Assembly: GCA_001942185.1 (NCBI GenBank)
Contig: MKJV01000101.1
Location: 124,001-188,000, forward strand
From: Pseudonocardia sp. CNS-004
Lineage (GTDB): Bacteria > Actinomycetota > Actinomycetes > Mycobacteriales > Pseudonocardiaceae
Direction: 5' to 3'
DNA length: 64,000 bases
Below the pieces are notes generated by a model that saw only the letters and a list, made by a program, of their open reading frames with translations, ran no database searches and had not been told where the DNA came from. Of the stretch, positions 1 through 7,686 are shown in pieces; the stretch's first letter is position 1; each line of letters begins with the position of its first letter. The translations under genes and the position numbers were made by a program.

Positions 1-371
1 CGGCCGGCTTCTGGCTGGTCGAGCTCCAGCAGCAATGCCGCCCGCGCCGGCCGTCGTGCGCAGCGAAAACGCGGAGCCCGCGGGCGAACATGGCGCCGAC
101 GCCCCGGGCGAGGAGAGCACCAGCTGCCCGGTCGAGGTCCGGAGAACCGCTGACGAGCACCGCGCCCGTCGCGTCGAGCAGACCGACCCAGCAGCCCGTG
201 CGGTGCGCCAACCAGCGCAGAATCGCCACGCTCCCGTCGGGGCTGCGGGACAGCCGGTGCATCGCCAGCACGTCGAGCGAACGCCGGTCCGCACCACCGG
301 GTGAGGACACGACCCGGGCGCCCGGCCGCCGCGCGGACTCGGCGGCCTCGGTCGTCGCGCTGCTGCCCATC
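1..371 (-). CDS. PucR/CdaR-like regulator, N-terminal part (cut by window edge)
   Basis: This is the first part of a protein reading out of the window on the minus strand from ATG at 371. After a disordered start it reads LRWLAHRTGCWVGLLDATGA, like the ligand-sensing N-terminal domain of PucR-type regulators whose helix-turn-helix lies at the C-terminus, outside the window. The last 15 or so codons make better sense one frame over (ALLLELDQPEAG), so a one-base error near base 50 is likely. It lies 52 bp behind the broken LuxR gene on the same strand. Other sensor-domain regulators are possible. Confidence 0.45.
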
Positions 372-423
372 CGCTGTCCTCGCCGGCCCCGTCCCGCCGC
401 CGGACGGCGGCTGCGCGGTGACA

Positions 424-1117
424 CTAAAGGGTGATGGGGTCGCCGAACACACGCACCGTGTTCTCGGCTGCCAAGGGTTCGGTGTACTCGACGAAGAGCT
501 TCGCCACGAGCTCGCCGCGGGTGGTGACACCGACCTTGTCGAAGATGGCCTTGATGTGGTCGCGCACCGTGTGGGGCGACAGGTGCAACCGGGCCGCGGT
601 GTCGCGGGTGGCGAGGCCTGCGGCGACCAGCCGCGTGACATCGGCCTCGCGGGGCGACAGCTCGTAGGCGGCGATCACGAGGGTCGCGACCTCCGACGCT
701 TGGCGGGTTCGATCACCATCGCCGTCGAGGTGACTCGACCGTCCGGGTCGCGCAGGCAGGCACGGCGGCACCGGCCGGCATCTCTGCCAGCAGCCGCCGG
801 GCCGTGGTGTTGATCGAGACGAGGGTGGCGTCGGGGTCGAAGACCAGTAGCCCCGGGCCGGTGGTGCTCCCGGCCGTGGACGGCGACGGCGGCTGGGCGT
901 AGGACCGCAGGCGCTGGGCCAGCGGGCCCGACAGCCGGCCGAGCAGCGCGGTGTCGTCGTTGTCGAAGGAACGTCGTCCACGCGCCCGGAACAGGCTCAG
1001 CATTCCCCAGGGACGGCCGTCGACCCGCATCACGGCACGCAGCTCGTCCTCCAAGGCGCGCGGTCGCATGAACTTCTCGTACAGCGCGAGGCCGTCCGCG
1101 GCGACCTGCGGGACGCC
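424..1117 (-). pseudogene. LuxR-family regulator, 5'-truncated with internal lesions
   Basis: The C-terminal LuxR helix-turn-helix is clear (LSPREADVTRLVAAGLATRD, then HLSPHTVRDHIKAIFDKVGV) and runs to the stop at 424. Upstream is a GAF/PAS-like part (ELRAVMRVDGRPWGMLSLFR). Several lesions are visible. The piece CLRDPDGRVTSTAMVIEPAK sits in another frame, joined to the HTH by a lost base near 702. About 35 residues seem missing before it, near 775. The 5' part is absent, because from about 1085 the DNA reads as the opposite-strand NmrA-like gene. It is either a true pseudogene or a mis-joined assembly. Confidence 0.7.
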
Positions 1118-1815
1118 AGGAGCCTGGACGAGACGATGCGCGGAGTCGATGCCGTCTTCCACGTGGGGCCCGCGTTCGTCCGCGACGAGGCGCAGCTCGG
1201 GCTGAACGTGGTGGCGGCAGCGCAGCGCAACGGCGTCTCGAAGGTCGTGTTCTCCGGGGTGGCGCACCCGTCCGACCAGCTGGCGAACCACGTGTCGAAG
1301 CGGCCGGTCGAGGATGCCCTCTTCCGGTCCGGGCTCGAGTTCGTCGTGCTGCAGCCGGTGACGCTGTTCCAGAACATCGGGGCGCCGTGGCCGGGTGTGC
1401 TCGGACACGGGGTGTTCGCCGAGCCGTTCGCCGCCTCCTCCCGGATCGCCCGCGTCGACTACCGCGACGTGGCCGAAGCCGCCGCGATCGCGCTCACGGA
1501 GGACCGGCTCACCTACGGGACGTTCGAGCTGTGCAGCGGTGAGATGCCCGACCGACACGAGGTCGCCGCCATGATGACCGAGGTCCTCGGCGTCCGGTGC
1601 GCGCCGCCGAGATGAGTTTCGACGAGTGGGCGGCGGTGGCCGGCACCGGATTCGACGCGCAGCAGCTGGGCCTGTTCGCCGAAGTCTTCCGGACCTACAC
1701 CGAGCACGGCATGCGCGGCAACGGGCTGGTGCTCGAGGCCGTACTCGGGCGCAAGCCCCGCACCCTGCGTGACTACGTGCGGGACCTCGCCGCGGGGCGG
1801 CCGACCGAGGTGTGA
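1085..1815 (+). pseudogene. NmrA-like NAD(P)-binding protein, N-terminus missing, frameshifted
   Basis: From about 1085 the frame reads GDLRDARSLDETMRGVDAVF followed by VSKVVFSGVAHP, typical of NmrA/atypical short-chain dehydrogenase proteins from the third beta strand on. The first 50 or so residues, with the GxxGxxG dinucleotide loop, are missing. The DNA there belongs to the opposite-strand LuxR gene. A second break near 1597 shifts the frame; the C-terminal part (MSFDEWAAVAGTGFDAQQLG to LAAGRPTEV) ends at 1815. Without the Rossmann loop it should not bind NADP. The first ATG in the remaining frame is at 1136. Confidence 0.65.
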
Positions 1816-1909
1816 AGCGTCAGCCCGGCAACGGTCCGGCCCTACGATGAGGCGATGAGCGAGCAAGACCAGCTCGACACGGTCTCGCCCGCGCCGGACG
1901 GGCCGGGGG

Positions 1910-2575
1910 ATGTCGGCCGCCGGGACCAGCGTGAACACCACGTCCCCGCTCGGCCTCGCCCTCGATCTCGCCGGGACGTTCGCCTTTGCGCTGAACGGGG
2001 CGCTGACGGCCGTCCGGGTCGCCCGGCTCGACATCGTCGGCGTCGTCACGCTCGGCATGATCACTGCCCTGGGCGGCGGGATCGTGCGCGACGTCCTGCT
2101 CGGCGCGCTGCCGCCGTCGACATTCCTGGACTGGCGCTACCTGCTGACCGCCGCCGGCGGAGGCCTGATCGCCTTCGCGCTGAACCGGCAGCTGGACCGC
2201 CTCGCCATCTCGATCACGGTCTTCGACGCGCTCGGGCTCGCCCTGTTCGCCGTCACCGGCGCCGCCAAGGCCCTCGACCTGGGCCTCGGTGGCGGCCAGG
2301 CGGTGCTGCTCGGTGCGGTCACCGCGGTCGGCGGCGGCACGATCCGGGACGTGCTCGTGCGTCGCGTCCCCACCGTCCTGCAGAGCGAGCTGTACGCCAT
2401 CCCGGCGCTCGCCGGGGCCACGGTCGTCGTCGTGGCGGCCGCCCTCGACCTGCCCGGCCTGCTCGGCGCACTGCTCGGAGCCGGGCTCTGCCTGCTGATC
2501 CGGCTGGTCGGTGTCGGTCTCCGGATCGACGCCCCGCGCCCGCCGGGTGGGCCGGAGCACGACCGGGAACGCTGA
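1910..2575 (+). CDS. TRIC-type cation channel family membrane protein (UPF0126/YadS)
   Basis: This intact protein of 221 residues has about seven hydrophobic segments and two internal repeats, each with a GGG-x-x-RD motif (GGGIVRDVLLG near residue 56, GGGTIRDVLVRR near residue 142). These are signatures of the bacterial TRIC/YadS family. The family is known to form trimeric monovalent-cation channels in the membrane; the role here is inferred from the family only. The ATG at 1910 follows a GGGGG run. An ATG further upstream at 1855 is in another frame. It converges on the remnants at 2.6-3.0 kb. Confidence 0.85.
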   Translation: MSAAGTSVNTTSPLGLALDLAGTFAFALNGALTAVRVARLDIVGVVTLGMITALGGGIVRDVLLGALPPSTFLDWRYLLTAAGGGLIAFALNRQLDRLAISITVFDALGLALFAVTGAAKALDLGLGGGQAVLLGAVTAVGGGTIRDVLVRRVPTVLQSELYAIPALAGATVVVVAAALDLPGLLGALLGAGLCLLIRLVGVGLRIDAPRPPGGPEHDRER

Positions 2576-2579
2576 GGGT

Positions 2580-2703
2580 GCGAGCGCAGGCGGCCGACGA
2601 GCGGCACGAGCACCCGGCTCCCCGAGGCCGCGAGCCGGGGGGACTCGAGCCCGGCTCACTGCCCGATGTGCCAAGCCCCGTGGACGAGGACGTACGTGGT
2701 CAT
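2580..2703 (-). pseudogene. Remnant of an alpha/beta hydrolase gene (5' end only)
   Basis: On the minus strand, GGAG followed by ATG at 2703 opens MTTYVLVHGAWHIGQ, the typical first beta strand and oxyanion HG of EstC-like alpha/beta hydrolases. A stop follows at once. Another frame continues RLAASGSRVLVPLVGRL, which fits the next helix and strand. Then the reading runs into the 3' end of the TRIC gene. Only about 40 codons survive, so this cannot encode an enzyme. Confidence 0.55.
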
Positions 2704-2765
2704 CTTCACTCCACCCTCGTGAGCCCGCCGCCACTCTGAGCGGGAAATACGGGACGCGTACCCGT

Positions 2766-2998
2766 TCAGCGATCAGCTCGATCCGCAGGCTGCGCGGCGC
2801 TCGCCACCAGCACCTGCAGCACCGGTTCGATCCGGTCGGCCAGTGCCCGGTCGGCGTGGACGAGCTCGCGCCCCAGAGCCGCGCACGTCGCAGCGAAGGC
2901 CCGGCGGAGGGCGGTGGTGTCACACGACCCGACCAGGGTCGCGGTGAACGCGTCGGTGATCGCGGACGGGAGGTCGTCGACGCCGCGCCCCTGAGCCG
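2766..2998 (-). pseudogene. Remnant of a gene 3' end (nucleotidyltransferase-like helical tail)
   Basis: The minus strand reads GVDDLPSAITDAF, then CDTTALRRAFAATCAALGRE and ADRIEPVLQVLVA, ending at the TGA at 2766-2768. The codon usage and amphipathic helices look coding. The tail resembles C-terminal helices of nucleotidyltransferase-domain proteins, but this is a weak family call. There is no start: the DNA upstream, from about 3010, is the end of the GNAT gene in a different frame. It looks like the last 75 or so codons of a gene whose front part has been lost. Confidence 0.4.
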
Positions 2999-3546
2999 CC
3001 GGGAGCCCGTGGCGGTGACCAGACCTCCGCGTCGTAGCGCGTGTCCCGGTGCAGGTACCGCTCGCGCAGCACTCCGTCCCGCCGCATGCCGAGCCGGCGT
3101 GCCACGGTGATGCTCGCGGTGTTCTGCGGCGCGACGCGCCACTCGACGCGATGGATGCCGCGCTCCTCGATCGCCCACCTGATGAGCGCGCGGGCCCCGC
3201 GGGTCACCAGGCCGCGGCCGACCGCCGCCGGCTCGAGCCGGCACCCGACCTCCGCAACTCCCTCGGCCACGTTCATGGAGCGCAGCAGCACGCCCCCGAC
3301 CAGGAGGCCATCGGCCCAGATCCCGTCGAGACGCCCGGTGTCGGCCTCCGCCTGCCGTGCGTAGCCGGACAGGAACGCGTGCGCCGATCCGGCATCGGTC
3401 ACGAGGTCCGGGAGCCGGATGAACCGGCCGACGAACTCGCGTCCGCGGTCGATGTGGGCCAGGAACTCGTCGGCGTGCTCGGGCCGGAGCGGACGCAGCT
3501 CGATCCCGTCCCCGAGGGAGATGCTCCCCGCCGACGTGCTGGTCAT
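2920..3546 (-). CDS. GNAT-family N-acetyltransferase (RimJ/RimL type), abnormal C-terminus
   Basis: The sequence from ATG at 3546 follows the RimJ/RimL pattern: ELRPLRPEHADEFLAHIDRG, then CRLEPAAVGRGLVTRGARAL with the acetyl-CoA loop (VGRGLVTRG) and RVAPQNTASITVARRLGMRR. Family members normally end just after the piece DTRYDAEVWS, reached near 3020. Here the frame runs on for about 35 unrelated residues to 2920 through the remnant of another gene, so the normal stop has been lost by a deletion. It is the last gene of the 5.4-2.9 kb operon, 37 bp after the MBL gene. Confidence 0.75.
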   Translation of the reverse strand: MTSTSAGSISLGDGIELRPLRPEHADEFLAHIDRGREFVGRFIRLPDLVTDAGSAHAFLSGYARQAEADTGRLDGIWADGLLVGGVLLRSMNVAEGVAEVGCRLEPAAVGRGLVTRGARALIRWAIEERGIHRVEWRVAPQNTASITVARRLGMRRDGVLRERYLHRDTRYDAEVWSPPRAPGGSGARRRRPPVRDHRRVHRDPGRVV

Positions 3547-3583
3547 CCGGAACTCCTCTCGGTGCGGTCGGGCGCTTTCCCGC

Positions 3584-4261
3584 TCACCAGCCGCGGGCCG
3601 CCCACTCGTCGACGTGCGGTCGCTCGGCGCCGATGGTGGTGTCCGGACCGTGACCGGGATGGACCACCGTGGCCGCGGGCAGCGCTGCCAGCCGCCGGAC
3701 CGAGCCCATGATCGTCGGGAAGTCCGAGAGCGGCCACCCGGTGAGCCCGGGCCCGCCCGGGAAGAGCGTGTCGCCGGTGAGCAGATGACCGTCGACGTGC
3801 AACGACACGCCACCGGGGGTGTGCCCGGGCGTGTGCAGGACCTCGACGTCGAGCGGCCCGACGGCGAGCACCTGGCCGTCGGCGAGGTGGCCGTCGACGT
3901 GGCCGTCCCACACCGGCCCGGCGGGCCGCAGCCCGTGCCCGGCGGCGAGCAGCTCGGCGGTGGCGGTGCCGGCGTCCCAGTGCCCGAGCCGGTCGAGCGT
4001 GGCCAGCTCGTGCGGCCACACCGGCCCGTCGTCGGGGTGCGCGAGCACGGGTGCGCCGATCGTGCCGGCGGCGAGCACGTGGTCCCAGTGCGCGTGGGTG
4101 AGCACGATCGCGACGACGTCGACATCGGCGACGACGGAACGGATCCGCTCCGGCTCGTCGCCGGGATCGACGACGAGCGCCCGACGGTCGCCGTCGGCGT
4201 GCAGCACCCAGCAGTTCGTCGCCAGCGGGCCGACGACGACCCGGCGCAGCCGGACCGTCAC
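3584..4261 (-). CDS. MBL-fold metallo-hydrolase (glyoxalase II-like)
   Basis: This intact protein of 225 residues has the metal motif HAHWDH near residue 58, then GHTPGGVSLH, LLTGDTLFPG and VHPGHGPDT, the ordered metal ligands of the glyoxalase II/hydroxyacylglutathione hydrolase branch. The substrate is unknown; thioester hydrolysis of mycothiol adducts is plausible in an actinobacterium. The start is GTG at 4261, chosen because it overlaps the stop of the DsbA-like gene (GTGA), which implies translational coupling. Confidence 0.85.
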   Translation of the reverse strand: MTVRLRRVVVGPLATNCWVLHADGDRRALVVDPGDEPERIRSVVADVDVVAIVLTHAHWDHVLAAGTIGAPVLAHPDDGPVWPHELATLDRLGHWDAGTATAELLAAGHGLRPAGPVWDGHVDGHLADGQVLAVGPLDVEVLHTPGHTPGGVSLHVDGHLLTGDTLFPGGPGLTGWPLSDFPTIMGSVRRLAALPAATVVHPGHGPDTTIGAERPHVDEWAARGW

Positions 4262-4910
4262 GCCACGGCCCGACGGACGAGGTCCTCGACCTCGCCGGGA
4301 TCGGACCGGTCGACGACCGGGAAGCCCACGGCCCACTCCCCCTGCCAGTGCACCTCGATGCCCGGGTTGGTCACCGCGCTGCCGTCGGCCAGCACGAACG
4401 TCGGGCTGCCCGCGATCGCGTCGGTCTGCGCGACGGCGTGGTCGTCGAAGAGCAGGCGGCGGTGCCGGCCGGAGTCGAGCGCGTCGGCCAGTGCCGCCAC
4501 GTCGAGGCCGGCCTCCTCGGCGACGTCGAGGATGACGGCGCGGTGGCTGATGCTGCGCGATCGTGTCCAGAACGCGCTGCGCAAGCCGGCGTCGAGCCTC
4601 TCGGATGCGGCGAGCCCTGTTCCTTCGCCGCCAGCACGGCCTCGGCGGCCAGCAGGACGGTGTGCGGGTAGAGGTCCTCGGCCACGGTCCAGACGCGCAG
4701 CTGCGCGCCGGGCTCGACCTGCCCGAGGCCGACCGCCTCGGTGTCGGTGCCGCGCCGTGGGTGCGGCCCGTTGAACAGCTCCAGCGCGAAGACGTGGTGG
4801 TCGAGCTGCAGCTCGACCCCGAGTCGGTCGCGCGCGATGCGCAGCCGGTGCAGTGCGACCGTGGCGAACGGGCACAGCAGGTCCGACCAGACCTCGACGG
4901 TGGGGGTCAT
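4258..4910 (-). CDS. DsbA/FrnE-like thioredoxin-fold protein (frameshifted)
   Basis: Starting at ATG 4910, the protein reads TPTVEVWSDLLCPFATVALH, the start of a FrnE/2-hydroxychromene-2-carboxylate isomerase-like DsbA fold. The usual CxxC is CPFA, with only one cysteine. A frame change near 4625 joins LLAAEAVLAAKEQG to LAASERLDAGLRSAFWTRSR. The C-terminal IAGSPTFVLADG supplies the cis-proline loop. The ATG overlaps the stop of the upstream PPOX gene (ATGA) and the stop overlaps the MBL start. The single indel probably is a sequence error. Confidence 0.75.
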
Positions 4911-5395
4911 CCGTGCTCCACGTGTTCGGTGCCGGGCGGGTTGGTGGTGACGCGGCGCGGCGTCACGAGCACGGCGGTGCGCCGCTCGGCGGCCATGACG
5001 GCGTCGTAGGTGGGCAGGTCGTCGTGCACCCCGCCCGCGGCGGCGTAGACGTCGCGCAGCAACCGGGGCAGCGCGGCCGGGCCGAGACCGGGAAGCGGAT
5101 CGTCGGGGCCCGCCAGCTCGGCCGGGCCGGTGACCGCGACCCACTCCCAGCCGGCCCGGAACACCAGGGTCGCCGACGGGGTCCGCCGCAGGTTGGCGAG
5201 CTTGGCGGTGCCGCCCCGGGCCACGAGCGCGACGGTCGGTGCACCCGTCACCGGGTGGGCGAGGACGCCCGCGTTGACCACGCTCACCGCGGGCTCGCCG
5301 TCGGGGCGCCGGGTGATCAACACCGCGAGCCACCGATCGGCCGCGCCGATCTCCCGGACCAGCCGCAACCCGTCGTCGATCAACGTGCGCACCAT
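4907..5395 (-). CDS. PPOX-class F420/FMN-dependent enzyme
   Basis: This intact protein of 162 residues has the split-barrel PPOX pattern: WLAVLITRRPDGEPAVSVVN, RTPSATLVFRAGWEWVAVTG and a C-terminal TAVLVTPRRV. Many actinobacterial members bind F420 or FMN; which is used here cannot be told. AGGAG lies 9 bases before ATG 5395. It heads a four-gene overlapping operon (PPOX, DsbA-like, MBL, GNAT) and diverges from a TetR gene. The TetR operator at 5423-5444 sits just upstream, so the operon is probably TetR-controlled. Confidence 0.8.
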   Translation of the reverse strand: MVRTLIDDGLRLVREIGAADRWLAVLITRRPDGEPAVSVVNAGVLAHPVTGAPTVALVARGGTAKLANLRRTPSATLVFRAGWEWVAVTGPAELAGPDDPLPGLGPAALPRLLRDVYAAAGGVHDDLPTYDAVMAAERRTAVLVTPRRVTTNPPGTEHVEHG

Positions 5396-5422
5396 GGGTG
5401 GGATCTCCTAGAACTCGACCAC

Positions 5423-5444
5423 GATCCGGACTATGGTCCGGATC
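5423..5444. promoter_or_regulatory. TetR operator, perfect 9-bp inverted repeat
   Basis: Arms GATCCGGAC (5423-5431) and GTCCGGATC (5436-5444) are perfect reverse complements around TATG. The site lies between the divergent PPOX and TetR genes and covers the annotated TetR ATG at 5433. If the ATG at 5445, directly after the palindrome, is used instead, the operator lies in the leader. Arm length and spacing are typical for TetR dimers. Confidence 0.75.
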
Positions 5445-6079
5445 ATGCAGTCCGACAGTAGTGGACCGGAGTCCGTTTCGTCAACGCGGCGCCGGCTGCC
5501 CGTCGCCGGCGGGCAGCCGGAACGGGCCGACGCAGCGCGCAACCGCATCCGGATCCTCACCGCCGCCCAGCGGCTGTTCGACGAGCACGGTGTCGACGCC
5601 GTGACCATGGACGACGTCGTCGCGGCGGCCGGGGTCGGCAAGGGCACGCTGTTCCGCCGGTTCCGGGACAAGGGCGGGCTGGCCGCCGCGCTGCTCGACC
5701 AGTACGAGACCGAGCTGCAGCAGCGGCTCCTCACCGGACCACCACCGCTCGGCCCCGGCGCCCCGCCCGCCGAGCGGCTCGGCGCGTTCGTGCACGCCTA
5801 CCTCGCTACGTCGACGAACGGCTCGACCTCGTCCAGATGTCGCAGACCAGCTCCCCCGGCGCGCGCCTGCGCACCGGGGCGCACGCCTTGTGGCGCCGAC
5901 ACGTCGTCGTGCTGCTCAGCGCGGCCGCCCTCGACCGCGCCGAGCTCCGCGCCGACCTGCTCCTCGCCGGACTCGCGGCCGAGCAGGTGCGCCACTGGCT
6001 GCGCGACGAGCACCGCGAGCGCGACCAGCTCGCACACGACCTCACAGCACTCGCGCTCGCCCCACCTGTGGAGCGGTAG
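5433..6079 (+). CDS. TetR-family transcriptional regulator (one-base frameshift)
   Basis: The N-terminal helix-turn-helix is clear: RIRILTAAQRLFDEHGVDAV, MDDVVAAAGVGKGTLFRRF. Near 5812 the frame is lost. Adding one base (codons ..LA-Y-VDERLDLVQMSQ) joins the C-terminal ligand domain, SPGARLRTGAHALWRRHVVV to ALAPPVER, ending at 6079. It is divergent from the PPOX operon and has a palindromic site over its start, so autoregulation and control of the operon are inferred. ATG 5445 is an alternative start. Confidence 0.85.
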
Positions 6080-6115
6080 CAGCACCCCACGAGAGCCGCC
6101 CCACAGCCGACGATC

Positions 6116-6145
6116 TTGTGATTGCTGATCGACATTGGTTAGGGT
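6116..6145 (+). promoter_or_regulatory. Predicted promoter of the mauE-like/tlpA-like pair
   Basis: TTGTGA (6116-6121), 18 bases, TAGGGT (6140-6145), followed by GC. It lies 59 bases before the GTG of the MauE-like gene. The same layout (TTGYGA, 18 bases, TAGGGTGC) occurs before the Cys-rich peptide gene at 7323-7352, which supports both. Confidence 0.55.
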
Positions 6146-6204
6146 GCTCACCCGCTGATAGTCGTCTCGCGCTGCGGGGCCCGAGGCCATCCGGAGCGAG
6201 GCAC

Positions 6205-6720
6205 GTGATCTACCTGCTGCTGACGAGCCAGTTCGTCACGGCCGGGGTGTTCGCGTTGTCCGCTTACGGCAAGGTGCGGGAGCAGTCGGCGTTCGCGCGG
6301 TCGCTGGCCGATTTCCACGTGCCGCCGCGAGCGCGTGTTCCGGTCGCGGCGGCGGTGACCGCCGCCGAGGTCGCCGTGGTCCCGCTCGCACTGGTGCCCG
6401 TCACCGCGGTGGCGGGTCTGGCGCTCGGTGCGGTGCTGTTGTACGGCTTCGCGGCTGTCGTCGGTCTGACCGTGAGGGGTGGCCGCCGTCCACGCTGCCG
6501 CTGCTTCGGTACGGCCGGGGCGCCGTTGCGGGGCGCGCACGTCGTGCGCAACATCGTGCTCGCGACGATCGCCACCGGTGGTGCCGTTGTCGCGGCCACC
6601 CACCAGGCGCCGCCCTCGATCGGTTCGTTCGTGGTCGCAGGCGTGCTCGCCGGTGTGCTGCTCGCCGCCGTCGCGAACTTCGACGACCTGGCCGAGGTCG
6701 TCGCTCCCCGTGGTGGCTGA
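6205..6720 (+). CDS. MauE/DoxX-like redox-associated membrane protein
   Basis: This intact protein of 171 residues has four hydrophobic segments and a cysteine pair in RCRCFGTAG near residue 98, the pattern of MauE-family proteins. MauE is known to work with MauD in forming the disulfides of the methylamine dehydrogenase light chain; related VKOR/DoxX-like proteins pass electrons between thiols and quinones. No methylamine dehydrogenase genes are present. The GTG start at 6205 follows GGAG. The next gene is a TlpA-like protein 34 bp away, then a peptide with eight cysteines, so a role in oxidising that peptide outside the membrane is the natural inference. Confidence 0.75.
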   Translation: MIYLLLTSQFVTAGVFALSAYGKVREQSAFARSLADFHVPPRARVPVAAAVTAAEVAVVPLALVPVTAVAGLALGAVLLYGFAAVVGLTVRGGRRPRCRCFGTAGAPLRGAHVVRNIVLATIATGGAVVAATHQAPPSIGSFVVAGVLAGVLLAAVANFDDLAEVVAPRGG

Positions 6721-6754
6721 GTGGCGCCGCGCTCGACGTAGAAGGAGTGTTCCC

Positions 6755-7279
6755 GTGGAACTTCTCGTGGCCGGCCTGGTGGTGCTAGGCCTTCTCGTGG
6801 TCGCCAACCTGCTGTTGACGGGTGCGGTGGTGCGGCGACTCGCCGCGCACGAGCGGAAGTTCGCCGCACTCGGGCCGGCCTATGCCACGCCGGGCGGGTT
6901 GGCCGCCGGTTCGAAGGTGCCGTCGTTCACCGCGGAGACGGTGGACGGCCGGACCGTGGATGCGGGCTTCCTCGGCGACAAGCCCGGGGTGATCGGGTTC
7001 TTCTCGACGTCGTGCCCGGGCTGCCTGGAGCAGGCGCCCGATTTCGCGGCCGCGGTGACGTCCGGGACACCGGGGTTCGCCGTGGTGTCGGGCGAGGGCG
7101 GTACCGAACTGATGAGCGCGCTGGAGTCGGTGCCGGTGGTGCGGGAGCCGGATTCCGGCGGCCCGATCGGGACCGGATTCGGGATCGACACCTTCCCTTC
7201 GTTCTTCGTCGTCGAGGGCGACATGGTGGTGTCGGCGGTCCTCTCGACGACGGAAGCCAACGAGTTGGTTGCGAAGTAA
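6755..7279 (+). CDS. Membrane-anchored TlpA/MauD-like thioredoxin-fold protein
   Basis: This intact protein of 174 residues has an N-terminal membrane anchor (residues 3-25), then a thioredoxin-like domain with active site STSCPGCLEQ (Cys87 and Cys90) and the cis-proline loop DTFPSFFVVEG. The order and CPGC motif resemble MauD/TlpA proteins that act on extracytoplasmic disulfides. The GTG at 6755 follows AAGGAG at ideal spacing. It sits directly after the MauE-like gene and probably shares its transcript. The likely job is exchange or isomerisation of disulfides, with the downstream Cys-rich peptide the obvious candidate substrate. Confidence 0.8.
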   Translation: MELLVAGLVVLGLLVVANLLLTGAVVRRLAAHERKFAALGPAYATPGGLAAGSKVPSFTAETVDGRTVDAGFLGDKPGVIGFFSTSCPGCLEQAPDFAAAVTSGTPGFAVVSGEGGTELMSALESVPVVREPDSGGPIGTGFGIDTFPSFFVVEGDMVVSAVLSTTEANELVAK

Positions 7280-7322
7280 CGCACCACCGATCCGGCGAGA
7301 TGTCGATCGCTCGGCGCACAAC

Positions 7323-7352
7323 TTGCGACCTGCTGTCCATGATCGCTAGGGT
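7323..7352 (+). promoter_or_regulatory. Predicted promoter of the Cys-rich peptide gene
   Basis: TTGCGA (7323-7328), 18 bases, TAGGGT (7347-7352), followed by GC. It is the same arrangement as the promoter at 6116-6145. It lies 37 bases before the peptide GTG, so the peptide can be made independently of, and at higher level than, the two redox genes. Confidence 0.55.
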
Positions 7353-7389
7353 GCCCTGAACCATTCATTATGAGAGGAGGTGTCATCAA

Positions 7390-7578
7390 GTGAGGATGAT
7401 GCATCGAATCGCCGACCGCGTGCTCGCGAAGATCGCGCCAGAAGTTCCGGCCGCCGCGTGCAAAGAGAGCACCTGGTGCTACCGCTACAGCGATGGCTGC
7501 CACAACCGGACCTGCTACTCCGGCTGTGGGCGCCCCACCTTCTGCCGCAAGGGCATCCCTTGCGGGCCGCACTGCTAG
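7390..7578 (+). CDS. Cysteine-rich small peptide, probable secreted or RiPP-like precursor
   Basis: The protein has 62 residues. Residues 1-23 form an amphipathic leader (IADRVLAKIAPEVPAAA). Residues 24-62 carry eight cysteines at 24, 30, 37, 42, 46, 52, 58 and 62, with many Arg, Lys and His, one Trp, and cysteine as the last residue. Four disulfides are possible. The spacing AAA before Cys24 suggests processing there. GGAGG lies 9 bases before GTG 7390; ATGs at 7396 and 7399 are alternatives. Upstream are MauE- and TlpA-like genes, downstream a convergent ABC exporter. I do not recognise the peptide; a cationic disulfide-rich bacteriocin or a cofactor-bearing peptide are both guesses. Confidence 0.75.
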   Translation: MRMMHRIADRVLAKIAPEVPAAACKESTWCYRYSDGCHNRTCYSGCGRPTFCRKGIPCGPHC

Positions 7579-7630
7579 CAGTTCGGTGTGCTCACGATTC
7601 TTGCAGGCAGCCGCCGCGTAGGGGTCGTCA

Positions 7631-7671
7631 GGCGGTAGTCGAACCCATTAGTCAGTGGTTCGACTACCGCC
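7631..7671. terminator. Bidirectional terminator hairpin
   Basis: Arms GGCGGTAGTCGAACC (7631-7645) and GGTTCGACTACCGCC (7657-7671) are a perfect 15-bp inverted repeat with an 11-base loop, followed by a T-rich stretch. It lies between the converging Cys-rich peptide gene and ABC exporter gene and can end both transcripts. Confidence 0.85.
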
Positions 7672-7686
7672 GGTTCTGTTTCCGAG

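Noticed and set aside
1820..3244. A long minus-strand frame of 474 codons
   Set aside because: It runs antisense through the TRIC gene and across three unrelated gene remnants. Its composition is that of a GC-rich shadow frame.
6205..7279. A methylamine dehydrogenase cluster
   Set aside because: Only MauE- and MauD-like proteins are present. The dehydrogenase subunits and MauG are absent, and the small peptide does not resemble the MauA light chain.
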